This document shows positions 11,848 to 24,316 of a DNA stretch of 64,000 nucleotides, one piece after another (positions within the stretch are counted from its first letter, which is position 1; each line of letters begins with the position of its first letter). This DNA comes from Archegozetes longisetosus (Eukaryota; Arthropoda; Arachnida; Sarcoptiformes; Trhypochthoniidae). The stretch covers positions 13,295,112 to 13,359,111 of the forward strand of contig JAEMBT020000009.1 of NCBI GenBank assembly GCA_018873245.2. Reading direction: 5' to 3'. Below the pieces are notes generated by a model. That model ran no database searches and had not been told where the DNA came from. It saw nothing but the letters and a program-made list of their open reading frames with translations. Position numbers and translations under genes: made by a program.

Positions 11848-12196
11848 TCAAATAAATCTTATCTGAATAATAATAATTGTAATAATATATACTGACTGAG
11901 CAATGGGTTTGAACAATTCAGAATTGAGCCAAGATCCGTTAGGTACCCTTAAATAAAGACAAAAAATTTTTATTAGGCAAATAAAATATTCAATAGAATA
12001 TATCTTACGCCAATTTGGCGATAGTGGCTAGTCCAGTAGTGCAAGTTAACATTAAAAGGAGCGTTAAAATTAGTTTCCTTATACCAGACCACATATTTTG
12101 GCGATTAGTAGAGAAGGATTGGTCATCATCCTGTTGTTGATCTCCGTTCCCTGTTTCAATGGTGTATGAACGGGACGATGGAGTTGTTGCGTTCAT
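11848..12196 (-). CDS. Small single-span membrane protein, possibly two exons
   Basis: Exon 1 (12196-12009) starts at ATG and encodes about 40 polar residues rich in Thr, Ser, Gln and Asp, then a membrane span (KLILTLLLMLTCTTGLATIA). Directly after it is a good donor (GC|GTAAGAT at 12008), and 61 bases on an acceptor (ttatttaag at 11948) restores an open frame ending at 11848; the joined protein is 95 residues. Without splicing the frame stops one codon after the donor. The polar tail plus span resembles the first exons of the 19151-20432 gene, so it may be a truncated relative. No known family recognised. Confidence 0.4.
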
Positions 12197-13399
12197 TATT
12201 TAATTAGTAGTAATAACTAATAGAATAATAATTCCTATTATATCTATTTTATGAGTTTATTCTAATATCAAGCAGTTTGTTAGTGTGAGTGTTAGTCTTT
12301 GTGTTGATATAAATATAAGGCCACAATTTTTTAGTTAGATATTGCGAATCCCGTCTATTTGTCATACGATTATTATCCATTCAATTATTGAATACCAGAA
12401 AAATTATTAGATATTGTAGAAGGTTAGAGTTATTCCAGTTCCAAACCCAAAAATTTATGGTTAAATTCTGTTTGACTAACGTTTTTATTAATATTACTAT
12501 CCCGTAGTATTGAGAGTAAAGTTCCAATCAAATTGAAAACTGTGATGGAAATAAAGGTTGCTATGCAAAACGCAGGGAAGATGCTTAACATCCTCGAAGT
12601 TTGTTCAGAACATTTTGGTTAGGATTCAGGAGATTCGGAAGTACGACAATTTATGCCGTACTAGTATGTAATTAATGTTATTATAAAATTTTTTTTGCAT
12701 TGTTAAGATGACGAAGGATTCGGTTCGTACGAATATACTGCATAATGCAGTACAAATCGAGTAGATGGTAGTGCGTAGAATTCTCTACAATTAAATCCCT
12801 TTGTAGAAAAAATTTGAAAGTTTAAATATTTTTCATCAAATAAATAAGGATCTATTCAATATATATTAGAAATTTTTGCAGTATTTGGTAATAGACAACA
12901 ATTTTTTTAATTTATCGTATAAGATTAAGTTTAAAATACGGATTAGGTAAAGTTAAGTTAGGTATTTAATTGATTTCAACCTATAATATAAACGAGTGAA
13001 AGATTTAACTAAAAGGACTTTAATCCAAAAATTTTAACACAAGGAAAAAGGGTCTGGTTCAAAATGCCGACAATTAAAATACCGACAGGTCGTAATACCG
13101 ACACCATAATACCGACAGGTCATAGGACAGGATTATTGAAACAATAATCTCATACTTGAATACTGAAATTTCGACTTCCCATTTAGAATCAATTAGTCTC
13201 AAAGTATAACAAGAAATTAAGAATATTGATCATGTCTTTCTAAAACGAATTAGACGAATAAGACTTCCAATCAGAACTGCTATAAAAGCGTGTTCGGAAA
13301 GAATGGTTACTTGTATAAATTTATGATTTTAATCCCTTCTTGAGATCGCAAACTCCTAAAGAATTTTTTCAGTTATTCAATTCAAACACAAAGTCTCGA
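12197..13399. other. Intergenic with a short accgaca repeat
   Basis: AT-rich. Bases 13061-13135 hold four copies of a ccgaca-containing motif (aataccgaca and variants), which may belong to a transposon end. Nothing else recognised. Confidence 0.4.
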
Positions 13400-13681
13400 T
13401 TATCTGAAAATTGAGTTTAATTCTTATATTATTAGTGATATTCCAGGCAATAATTATTTCGAAATTCTAGAGTATTGGTTAATATCTGGTTTTATCCATT
13501 CCTATCAAGCAATGCAATTGACTGCTTATACATCACTACTGATAGTCTCGACGCCGAAAGATCTTTTAGTAAACTTCGCGATATTCACGATTCAAAGAGA
13601 ACACGTTATAGCTCTGAAAACTTATTTATGAAAATGACAGAGCATTTCAACGGGGATATCGAAGAAAAATTTAATTATTGA
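13400..13681 (+). pseudogene. hAT transposase C-terminal fragment
   Basis: The translation of 13475-13681 contains DSLDAERSFSKLRDIHDSKR followed by YSSENLF. This is the C-terminal dimerisation block of hAT transposases (usually S-V-E-R-x-F-S, then KR-x-x-L-x-x-x-N-L). Upstream sequence in the same region is broken by stops. No catalytic region is left, so this is only a remnant. Confidence 0.6.
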
Positions 13682-13689
13682 TACTATAA

Positions 13690-15704
13690 TTATTGTTATA
13701 AATGTTTTTAATTTTTTATGACCGAATATGACCAACCATTTTATAATTTTTATCTGACCGATAACGTACATCAAAATATATAAAATGGAAGTATGAGTAA
13801 ATCAGCCGGTAATTTGGACACAACTCAGCTACTAGTTTTATAGTTGCAGTTCAGTTGCATTCGACTGAATTGAAGTCATACAAAACTATGATATTCATAT
13901 TTCCCTCATTCCTGATATCTGTCGCCTCAACTGCAACTTGAAAACTGATAGATGAGCGGCGCTCAAATCGTCTACTTATTAACTCATATTTCTATTTAAT
14001 ATCTTATATCTGGACTAAACTTAGAAAGACTTTAATGCATCAGCTATAAGTTAGAGCAGTGATCTTCAATTTTTCAGATCTAACTCGTTTGGTTATACCC
14101 ATTGATTGGTAGACTATTAAAATAACAGAAAGTCTAACATTAATGTTAAACATCAGCCTATTGATGTTTGACTAATTCTAGTTCTAACTTAGCTTAAAAA
14201 CATTTTCTAAATCTAATTTAGTTGTTGAATCGATTTCACATGTTTAAGTAGAAGCAAATGATAGTATATATTTCAGCAACTTTCGAAACTCTACTAAATG
14301 ATAGATAAACTGATTATTTTTTAATTCAAATTGATTAACATTGTCATAACGTGTTTTGAACGAATACCTAGTTTTGTCATTAACTCCTCAGCTTTGTTTT
14401 CAATACAGATCAATTTGAAGCATTCCTTTGCTGAAAAAAGCTTCAGTTTCGATTCGCTTTTGCATTGTTTTAAATCACGTGCAAGACTTGTCGAAAGAAA
14501 AATATGAAAATTTCCTCATTGAGAAAATCGTAGCAAAAAACAATACAATGCAATGCGCATGTGTCTAAGTCGATCACTTGGTATTTGATAAAATAAAATG
14601 CGATAGTGTTGTTGTGTTAAAAATTTAATTCATAGAATATTTTAGAATTAACAGAAAATGATTATGTAAGGATCATTTCCTAGATATTGAATTTGCTAGT
14701 ATATATTTGAAAGTTGTACGCTGGACTGGGTTAGGCCCATTTCCCTATTTTTTGTCTCTTGTTAAATATTATGTATTTTCACAATCAATAATTGCAATTT
14801 TCTATTCAATCTAAAAACTTCAAACCCGATGCTTTTTATGAGTTTAACTGTGCTAAAAACTCGTACAAATGCAATTAATATCGTGTCCTTTATGACATAA
14901 AGATTTTTTTTGACAAAAGTAGAAAATTATACTTCGAGTCCACCTCTAGGGCAGAATTTTTTGTTTAATTCGATGTATTTTGGTCAAAATAGTGTTATTT
15001 TTTCAAAAATTGTAAAATTATTTCATAACAAGGACTAAATCTTTTTGAAGAATAACTGAATTCTAGCGTTTAATTAGGATTTCGAGTATTTCGGAGAAGT
15101 TTTAATAACTCACATATTCAGTGATAAATTTAATAAATTAGCTATGAAAAACAAGTTTGGCAATCTTGGAAGGCTAGTCTGAGAGATATATAGAAGCGGA
15201 ACTACGAGTGTAATCTACGTAGTTTCCAGTTTGTAGCACGAAGCATAGGGGGTATAACACAAATTTTAATCTTTTGTATAAAAATATGATCAAAATTTGG
15301 TTTTATATCAGTTAAACATTATTAAACATATTCGAATGGGTAGTGAGAATGATATATCGTTAGCTGTTTATCGTTTCTGACGATTTTTGTGTGTAAAATG
15401 TAAGTATTTGTTGAATATCATAATCGTTATTTAGTCTGTTAGTTTTAGTGATATTTTGAACCAAGTCAGGCAAAAGTTGCTACGTCACAAAAGAGAAATG
15501 GAGTTTATTTCACATGGATATTTGTGGGCGTATCGAAAAATTAGTATTTGCCATATTTTTTATCACTGTTAATATTAATGGATGTAATATAAATAAGCGA
15601 TAGAGGTCACTCAATTTCAAAAATAGCAAATATTTTTGCACTATGAAAGTTTTAATAATACTTATCCACTCAATCTCATCCACTTATCCATTTAATTATA
15701 ATAT
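13690..15704. other. Intergenic, nothing recognised
   Basis: About 2 kb of AT-rich DNA with frequent stops on both strands and no repeat I could match to elsewhere in the window. Confidence 0.5.
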
Positions 15705-15834
15705 AGAACCATATTCTGAGTTCTGTCTTAAGCTTGATCTCGACTCAAGTTAGACTTGAAATACAAATTTTGATAGCACAAAGTCTAACTTGAGTTGAGA
15801 TCGAGCATAAGACAGCACTCAGAATGTGGCTCGT
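15705..15834. repeat. Hairpin-forming inverted repeat (MITE-like)
   Basis: The left arm (ttctgagttctgtcttaagc onward) and the reverse complement of the right arm match over about 55 bases with a few differences, separated by about 20 bases. It could fold into a long hairpin; probably a small palindromic MITE. Confidence 0.65.
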
Positions 15835-18800
15835 AATGAAATCAATGTATAATGACTGCCATGTGATGTAATAGTGAGCGCTCTGTGATATAATAGTGAC
15901 TGCTCTGTGATAAAAAAATGGTGTCTCTCCAATACATTTGTAGTTTAGAGCTACCTAGTTTAGCTAGTCTAGTTTAGTTTAATTATATTTTATTTGCTGA
16001 TAGTAAAGGTTACACAAAACGTTGTGCACAATATTCTGCAATGCTGTATCGATAAATGGACGAAAACTTTAATCTTAATGAGTTTCCACTTTGATTCGAT
16101 TATCATTGAAGTTAATTCGAGTTATAGCAAATCAATACTAAAAATACTTTTTTCAAACACTTAAATTGAGGAATAGTTTACAAAGAGATTGAATATCAAT
16201 TTAGGGATTTATCATGAGTAATATATACTCTTATATATATTTAAACTATTCGTAAAATTTTGTGTAGATTTATCTAAAATTTAAGTTTCTCATTAATAGT
16301 TTGCTGTAAGTTAGTGGTAAAGTTGATAAATTTGTGCTATTTTTGATAGTAGGGATCTTTGGCATTGCATCATATATACAAAAAATACTACGCTCGAGTT
16401 ATGAAGATTAAACGTTGAAAAATGATAGAGTATTTTGAGAGCTCGTATTAAATTAGCTTGTTTAATGGTATTCATAATTGATAAACATAAGAGATAATAA
16501 GAGACAGAAAATTGATTGAAAGATGGAACTAATACCTATCACTGATCTTTAAGCTCCAATCAAATATTGAATGCAAACCTGAATAACTATAAATTGTATT
16601 AAAAACTAATGTTAGTAACTTGAATCAATTTAGCATTGGATTAGCAAAAGCATTTATTCCACCAATAAATAGTAGAATTTTTAAGTTAACTATAACATTT
16701 AAGTTAACTTGAATCTCCTTTAAGCTAAAGTTAACTATAACTTCGACTAAAATTATTTTTAAATAAATAACTTTAACCAAAATCTAAAATTAATTCAAAA
16801 GTTTAGAACTAAAGAGGTACAATGAATAGCTTAGTTAATGATAATCAAATCTAATATTGAAAGCCGATTAAACTAAAAAATTGACTTACCTTTGATTAAT
16901 AATTTGAAACGTTTATTAATTTCCAATTTGTTTATAACGAATGATTTTAGTTGCTGTCAATTTTACTGTTTTATTCGATACAAATACAATTAAAGTTTGA
17001 CTTGAACTATATGGCACAGTCAGATTAAATTCATTGATAGGACCTTTAAAGACTCACTTCGACTCCGTTTAGTGACTAAACTATCTCACGATGATTGAAG
17101 ACCAATCAAATTAATTTTGGATGTGACGACGTTCGCAATCCAAAACTTGGGAGACAATAAGTGTTTCTTTGCTCACTTCAAATATCATAAGGGATGCATA
17201 AAATGAAGCTTAACTCAAAAATAATCAATATTAATATTGACTGCGAATCGAACATTCGTAACGAACTTCTATCTAGTTATCGTGGTTTAGAATCTTTGAT
17301 GGATTGATAAAATGAATTTGTCACATAGACCAGATATGCTTTTAGACTTCCCCTTAAAAATTAAAAAATCTGCAAAGGCATGTTGTCGCTCAGGTATAGC
17401 CTTGCCTTTCTTCGCGCCAAAGTTTGTGCCACTTTTCTATGTTTGTTGACGTAATAAAATGTTTTATAAACTCGTTGATTACTTTCTCGCAACGCAGTTT
17501 CGCTTATGTGGTTAATGACCTTCAATCAGTGCGCGCCTGACAGCAGATTCGTAAGAGAAAGCAATACTAGCAATAAGTGTATTATTATGTCAAGTTTTAC
17601 TGTCAATGTTTATTTAGCGGTTCCGCTTCCAGATAGATACCAATGAATCTGTAGTACTAATCGTCGAAGATTTCGATAATAATCTAACTGTTAGTAGTCT
17701 AAATTTTAGTAAATTTTCTAGTCTGACGAAATTGCATTCAAACAAGTAGTTAATGAGAATATGTTATGAAACGTTGAAATAGCAAATATTTTATTAAAGC
17801 TTTTGTAAGTTAAATATTTTAGACAGAGTTAAATAATTAATAATTATGGAATTTAATTATATGTTGTTTATTCAATAGTTCTTTAAATTTTGTTATTAAT
17901 AATGAAACAAATAATAATATTAATTATAAAGTTACATCATCAATTAAATATGGTTAGCTAATTAGTTAATTAAATTCTAGTTTATTGAAATCAAAAATAG
18001 TATTCAACTCGCAATTCGAAGTTAACCTAAGTGTGAGCCTTCTCTCAACAACAATGACTGATTGAGTGACTAAATGCACTTAAATACTATTAATTCAAAC
18101 TAGAGAATAATTTAATGCGTTTTATATTTCCTATTGAAATAATCAAACATTAATTAAGCAGAAAGTTTACTTTAAATTTAGTGAAAATACTGCTCTACTA
18201 ATCATAGAGTTAAAAGATTTTTAAAGAATAAATCAGAACTTTTCTCACCGGATAGCCAAAGAGTGAAAATAATTCGAGGCGAGAAAATCATTTAACAGAA
18301 AAATTCATATAACCATTATCTTAACTGCAAGGAGCATGATTTTAATTGCCATTCATTATTGAATGATCGCATTTTGTGATTCAATTTGCGTTTTCTATTA
18401 TTCATATTTTGTATCAAATTATAATCAATAATAGTATTGAATTGAATATCTATATCAATAATTCGTTAGTAAAACTGATTTTCTTTAAATGAAAAAATAT
18501 CGATACAATCACGTGTTTTCATTTGTAGGAATAAACGATGGCTTGAAATAATAAAAATATTTATTGAAAAATAACAGTTTATCTATCTTGGTATTAAGAA
18601 TAGCGTTCCACAAATTTGGATAGGGTTGAATGGTATATAACATTAAAACCTTTTCTAAAAATTTAAGAGCTCGTTCTTATTACTTCTCGAAAGTCTTTGC
18701 GAGCCATGATCTGGCGAAGCCAGGTATAAAGCTTTTTGATAAAAAATATTTATCAAAAGATTATACATATATGCTTTTGTGAAATTCTAGGAAAAGGCAC

Positions 18801-19150
18801 TTATATATTATTTAAATTAAAAACTTAAAAGCAAAACATCATTTGCAGTAAGGCAAATAAATATTATAGCTTTAGAAATATACAAAATATTCAAATATAA
18901 ATATTCAAATACTCCAATATATATTTGGAATGTTTAAGAATTAAGAGAAAGATATTGATAAGATCATTGAATAGCAGAAATGATGCCACGGAATATTCTT
19001 GATGGATGATCGGGAATCTTTCTCTCCAAATCTTCTGTGTATTACATCCTAGAGACTAATCATTCGAATAGAAAACATAAAAACATACTTTTAAAAATCC
19101 ATTGTTTTCCTTAATAGGAATTGAATTAAGTCTTATTATGAGATAAAAGA
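15835..19150. other. Gene desert
   Basis: 3.3 kb of AT-rich DNA. I looked for exons with consistent splice phase and for transposase motifs on both strands and found none. Short repeats of a gttaactataac-type motif occur at 16680-16760. Confidence 0.5.
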
Positions 19151-20432
19151 CTAAATGCATACTAGTATGAATAGGACTAGTCCGGCAATGTCCAATATGA
19201 ATACTATCCATTTAGGTTCATCCACTGTGAGTGCCTGTATTATGGATACAACCAATACAAACGATGCACGAATAACAATTGCAGTGCTCAACACCGAACC
19301 AAATTGTGTGATGTCTAACTATAGTTATTAATTAGAATAGTTAATTAAGAAATCCGCTATTATTGAGACTAATTTTAGTGAATTTAAAAAAACCAATTAA
19401 ATTAGGAGACTTACTTTGATTAGAATAGCAGATATTGTGACAAGTATGAAGCAGAAAATTGTAATAACAGCCGTCATTCTAATGTTATATATTTCTTGAT
19501 TAGCGCAATCTACCACAACCATTAGTTTTAAGGCAATATTCTATATTATAATAGTATATATTGTTAATTATTTAGTTGCAATTAATATACAAACGATCAA
19601 AGGCTCACCAGAATAATATCTAATTTGGAAGTTGTTACTTTGCTGCGAACCATGACCATAAAATCTGATACGAAAGTTGTTAATTTGCTGGGAGGCATGG
19701 TCATAACCGCAAGTGATTGTTCGTTGAGCATAAATGTTGTTAGCAAGAAAGAGACTATTCTGTTAAATATAAATATTTGATCATACTTATCCACTCATTA
19801 CTAAATTTTTAAAAATACTAAGACTTAAGATGATATTAAACAACTATTTCTAAAACGGAGACGAAAATGACTCTCGATAGGTGATATAATGAAAAGTACC
19901 TAGGGCAGTGGATTAGCCAATAATTGTCCTCAAACCAAGTTCTGACACTTGGCCTGTAATGAAAATTAAAGAATTTAAAAAATATCTCATGTAAAAATAG
20001 TTAAATAAATATTACACTAGTAGGATGAGAGCTGAAAGAGCAGTGAACATAATTTTTTTAAACAAACCATAGTAGATTTTAGCAATAGTTTTTATAAATT
20101 CAATGGTTTCATCACTTGAATCTTCAATGATTGCTATTTCGACCTGATTGTCACGTGTTTGTCCAGTTGTAAGTTCAGAGGTGGAAGGAGCTATTATTCA
20201 ATGAAAATTTATAAAAAAAAACTAGAAATACATAAAATGTTTTTCATTGATTTAAACTTGTATTTACAAGTATACTGATATCTGTATTAGAATCAACTTG
20301 TATCCTATACTAAAATTTTAACTTTAAGAAAGTCATTTCATTTGAACATTTATTTTAAAATTTAGTGTGAAATGTTTAAAGTATGAATTTAAGATACTCA
20401 CTTTGATCTAATCGAGTATTTACTTCAGACAT
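19151..20432 (-). CDS. Five-exon four-span membrane protein, unrecognised
   Basis: Exons, all with GT-AG borders and matching phase: 20432-20402, 20190-20018, 19759-19609, 19509-19415, 19318-19151 (206 codons with stop, 205 residues). Residues 1-50 are polar and acidic, probably cytosolic. Span 1 (LFKKIMFTALSALILL onward) crosses the exon 2/3 border. Next comes a polar loop with a short internal repeat (SQQINNF / SQQSNNF) and two cysteines (TCGYD, SDCAN) that could pair. Spans 2-4 follow: AVITIFCFILVTISAILI, then the VLSTAIV-FVLVV segment, then WIVFILDIAGLVLFILVCI at the C-terminus. The weakest border is the exon 2 donor (CTA|GTGTAA); if unused, the protein would end there at about 69 residues. 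Tetraspan-like topology, but none of the hallmark motifs of tetraspanins or claudins that I know. Confidence 0.65.
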
Positions 20433-20900
20433 TTTGATCATCTATTAATTTAATAGGTAATAAATTTAATAGAAATATTGAATTATTACTTAAATAAAAA
20501 TGTTGCTTAATTCACTCATTATGCATTCAACTAATTGTATGTGTCTAATTTAAATAGCAAATAATTTATTTAATAATAGCAAATTATTAAATATAATTAT
20601 AACTTCAAATAATTCATTACAATTAATTGATTAGTCAATTGTATATGAGTGATTCTGTATCATATTGGAGAATAATCGAAAATTTAAAAATATTTCAATC
20701 AAACCTGCTATACTTTATTTAAAGTTACTATTAATGATGAATCCGGCTTTCATCTAATTAAATGGTAGCCAAACTAAATGTACAAATCGCTAACTGTCCA
20801 GTTAGAGAAATTCGTATTTAAATGTAAAAAATGTTGATTGAAAGTGATGCTGCGATTGTACTGAGATGTTTCGCGCGAATGACATAATTCTCAGCTCATT
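20433..20900. other. Upstream region of the four-span gene
   Basis: AT-rich sequence with runs of taatt and aataa. No clear TATA box could be told from background. Confidence 0.3.
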
Positions 20901-21633
20901 GAGGTGTGTAGCCTAAAGTGGGATGCTCCGGGAAGGCTTTGGGGAAGGATTTAGATTCATATTAGAAGTGTATTAGATATCAACAACAACTCAGTAGAGA
21001 TGCATTTCTAAGCCATTGCTAGTAACTGATTAAGAATGTAACTATTAACTCATTTTACGAAAATATGAATAATATATTGATAAAATAGTACTCAAAAGAA
21101 TAGCCAATTTTTGAGAGTTTGAGGTAGGAATTTAGACGATTATGATCGAGTATGATTGAATAGTTTAAAAGATTTCTAAATTTATAAATTTTGAAACAAA
21201 TAGACAAATCATTCAAATTATTTATAATTTAAGACTTATTTTAGTATTTTTAGAAATCAAGTACTAATAGTCTATAGATCTAATGAACATAACATTTAGC
21301 TCACTAATGTACTCTATAGTTTATACAGTTTGCAAATCATAATTTTGGATGTCTAAAAATTTTTCCTCGTATATACCCATTAAAACTTTAAAGTTTTCTC
21401 CAAGATATTATATTATATTTTATTTTATTTTTCGTTAATTATTATTGGTTTTTGTTCATTGTAGATTTAACGCAGAAAGAGTGCTTAAAGAGCTTTGGCG
21501 CCAAATAGTAAAATATATCTTTGGGCGTTTGTGTAGTGAAATAAAAGGAATGATTTTAGAAACGCACTTCTTATGTGAATCTAAATCCTCCCAAAGTCTT
21601 TCCAAGTCAGTCCCAATTTAGGCCACACACCTC
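20901..21633. mobile_element. Non-autonomous element with ~75-bp inverted ends
   Basis: The left end (GAGGTGTGTAGCCTAAA onward) matches the reverse complement of the right end (GAGGTGTGTGGCCTAAA) over roughly 75 bases with scattered differences, including GGATTTAGATTCA in both. The 730-bp element has no coding region. No clear target duplication was seen. Confidence 0.7.
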
Positions 21634-21956
21634 TATAAAGAATAAAGTAAATAAAGCCTGAATATTCTCCATGCTAAAACTCTCTATAAGTTAAACGCAA
21701 ACGCAAGGTTGGATTCATTTCCATAGCATTGCACTATAAAATATATTTTCTAAGTTAAAGACCACATTATCCTAAAGTTAAACACGTTTTTAAAGGGCTC
21801 AATATTATCCATAACACCTCTATATCTTAAACAATTTTCAAAACATACAATTCGTGTAAAACATTACTAATATTAAAAATATAATTTTGTTTGAATTGAA
21901 CGCCAATTAATTTATTATAAACGGTTTAATTAAAAGTATTATAATTTGTATCTAAT

Positions 21957-22145
21957 TTGAGCTGTGATAACTGTGATAATGTCGAGCGATTAAAACATAA
22001 ACTCAATGAATTTCCAGTTGAAAAGATTGAGTTAATAAATAGACGCTTATCGGGTCAAGAAGTTAAATTAGCTATCGATTATGCGATATCTGAGGGTACG
22101 GTTTCTAATATTTTCGTAAATCAGGAAAACCGAGCTGAACAGTAG
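21957..22145 (+). CDS. Possible orphan exon
   Basis: A 62-codon open stretch reads C-D-N-C-D-N-V-E-R-L-K-H and ends EQ-stop; its composition (Glu, Lys, Val, Ile, Asn mix) looks like real protein rather than AT-rich noise. It has no ATG in frame: it begins at TTG directly before ctgtgat, and a possible acceptor (ctaatttgag) sits there. It would therefore be a last exon, but I could not find a partner exon upstream. No family recognised. Confidence 0.25.
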   Translation: MSCDNCDNVERLKHKLNEFPVEKIELINRRLSGQEVKLAIDYAISEGTVSNIFVNQENRAEQ

Positions 22146-22322
22146 TAGTAATAAAGTGAAACGAATAAGAAAAACAAATACTAACGAGAAAGAAAATTTT
22201 TTAAGTGTCATATTCCATATCTTAAAATCCTCTTTAACTAAATCTAAATTCTCGTCCCAATCCGCTTTAATTTATGCAAGTCTCACAGTACATAAGTAAT
22301 TATATCATATGTACTATCAGAT

Positions 22323-22488
22323 TTTTTTGTAAGGAACCTTAATATTAACGCCCAAATGATGAAATAACAATTGAGCCAGTCAAAACTCTGACTTTATGGG
22401 CACTTTTTAGTTTAACCCCCTAAGTACTGCCTGAGGTATGCCAAAATGGGCAGATCATAAGGTGTTAACATTAAAGTTTCTTACAAAA
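22323..22488. repeat. Short MITE with ~30-bp inverted ends
   Basis: Left end TTTGTAAGGAACCTTAATA and the reverse complement of the right end TTTGTAAGAAACTTTAATG match over about 28 bases. About 165 bases long, non-coding. Confidence 0.6.
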
Positions 22489-22699
22489 CACTTGGTAGTA
22501 AGCAATAGCGCGGAAAATTATTAGAAAAATTTGCACCAAACGGTTATAATATGCGAGCATGATTTACATTAAAATTGACAGAGAGCTGACAATTTGCCTC
22601 ATGAAAGGCTCCTTTCATTACTATATCATTAAGTTAATCATATTCAGAAATACTGGCAAATGTTAAAAAGAATCAGTTCTGATAAAGCTTCAATTTTTG

Positions 22700-23795
22700 T
22701 CAATATTTGAATATGAAATTTCGAATCTTCGAAAATAGTTTACAAATTTCTTTATTCAAACCACTTATACGATGAATGCCTTCTTCTTTCAGACTCCTCT
22801 TCTCGATTTCGTTACAGCAGTCAATGATTAACCCGTGAATCATTGGTTGTGTTTGTGGTGCAAAGTCAGCGATCAAAACCATTTGAGGACGCTTTCCATT
22901 TGGTTTAAGGAATGGAACGCAAGGAAGCGACAATTGATCTTTGCATGATACATGGCGTATCTCACGATAATCTAAACGACATTAATAATTACCATAAAGT
23001 CCAATCGCTTTACCACATGAACCACAATATAACGACTTAAATTCTTTCTTTTGATGCAAATTGTGTTTGCGATCTTCGAAAAGATTGCTTCCACTCTTCG
23101 GAGACATTTCCTGAGGAATGATATTAGGAAACATTTGCATATTTGATGTGTTCATCTGTGGAGAACTCATAGAGAACGGTTTGAATTGACGATTGGTAAC
23201 ATTTGCAGGTGTCGATAAGCTTTGTTTTGGTGGGGTTTGTGTCCGTAGTCGAGATCTCAGGAATGGCTTCACTATAGTTTAAACTTCTCTTATGCACTGA
23301 TGCATACATTCCGGCATCTATTTCGAAGCTTCCTCTTGAGCCAATCGACTGGAGGCTACCACTATTTTTTATCAGAAGTATTTTGCGGCATCTGGTTGAG
23401 ACTCAGTACTCTTTCTGGAAATTCTTTTTCTCGAATTATTCATCGGATTCAGTGATTCATTGAGAATATTGTTTTCGATCACGTTATATTTCAAACCATC
23501 AAATGATTCAATCGATGGTCTTTCTTCGTTAACTGTTTCCAATCGATTTAAATTCAGACAGGACAGGACGAGATCTTTTCTCTCGTTTCTTGATTTTGAT
23601 TATCGATCGAGTCTCCGAGAACGAACTCTTTGGTAGCATTTAATTGATTTCTAAACGCATTTCTTTGTTCCATCAGTTCTCTGTTTTGAACCTCTTTTGC
23701 GAACCCAAAACTAGGTTAGCCTCCAATGTCTTATTGACATCTAATCTCTGAATTTTGGCGTTCGATATAATGAGTTCACTTTGAGCCGAAAGCAT
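22700..23795 (-). pseudogene. Decayed partial RACGAP1 (MgcRacGAP) copy
   Basis: Reading down from ATG at 23795 gives a coiled-coil-like start (SELIISNAKIQRLDVNKTL), a Ser/Arg-rich linker, then a C1 zinc-finger block (HNLHQKKEFKSLYCGSCGK ... REIRHVSCKDQLSLPCVPF) and the first third of a RhoGAP domain (LIADFAPQTQPMIHG, LIIDCCNEIEKR, GIHRISG). The C1-to-GAP order and the LPC-x-P and PMI motifs match the centralspindlin GAP RACGAP1. There is an in-frame stop within the C1 finger at 22981-22983, the next zinc-ligand position reads Tyr, frames change upstream, and the GAP domain ends after about 40 residues without the rest. There are no introns, so it may be an incomplete retrocopy. No functional GAP could be made from it. 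Confidence 0.75.
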
Positions 23796-24157
23796 TTAAT
23801 TCTATTATTTTATGAGTTACGCATGAATCTAGTTCTACAAATGAAGAATAAATAATATAATAAAATAAAGGCAATTAATCTATGGTTTGATACCACTTTC
23901 ATCGATAGATACGAGACAATTAGAAAAACGATACATATCGTCAAACTGTGTCACAAATGACAGTTTTGGCCTTTCTATACTTTCCGAAATTATCTTCAAT
24001 TAATCGTTCGATTTATTAATTTGTATTATTACATTTGATTATTATTCAAAATAAATGTTTTATTTTTATGCCAAATATCTTGAAATAAATAGTTTGAATA
24101 AACATTTTCTATAATACTATACTTGAATTTTTCAACAATTGAAGAATAAGTTTAATT
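23796..24157. other. Intergenic, nothing recognised
   Basis: AT-rich, no coding or repeat signal. Confidence 0.4.
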
Positions 24158-24316
24158 AACATAAAAATGATATAAAAAGGATTACTCTTAATTGTAGTCT
24201 AGATCATTATTAAAACTACACCTCGAAAACGCTATAGAATCAATAGTTAATAAATACTGGAAAATACTTAACTAAACTACGATTAAGAGCAATCCGATTT
24301 ATACAATTTTTATGTT
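24158..24316. repeat. MITE with ~45-bp inverted ends
   Basis: Left AACATAAAAATGATATAAAA and the reverse complement of the right AACATAAAAATTGTATAAAT continue matching through GGATT-CTCTTAAT-GTAGT. 159 bases in total, non-coding. Confidence 0.65.

Noticed and set aside
19597-19794. 65-codon minus frame starting MDKYDQ
   Set aside because: Another frame of exon 3 gives a phase-consistent, protein-like product within the five-exon gene; this one does not link to the downstream exons as well.
22970-22998. A ~25-base intron that would bypass the stop in the RACGAP1 copy
   Set aside because: GT and AG are present, but this is far shorter than every other intron here (54 bases or more).
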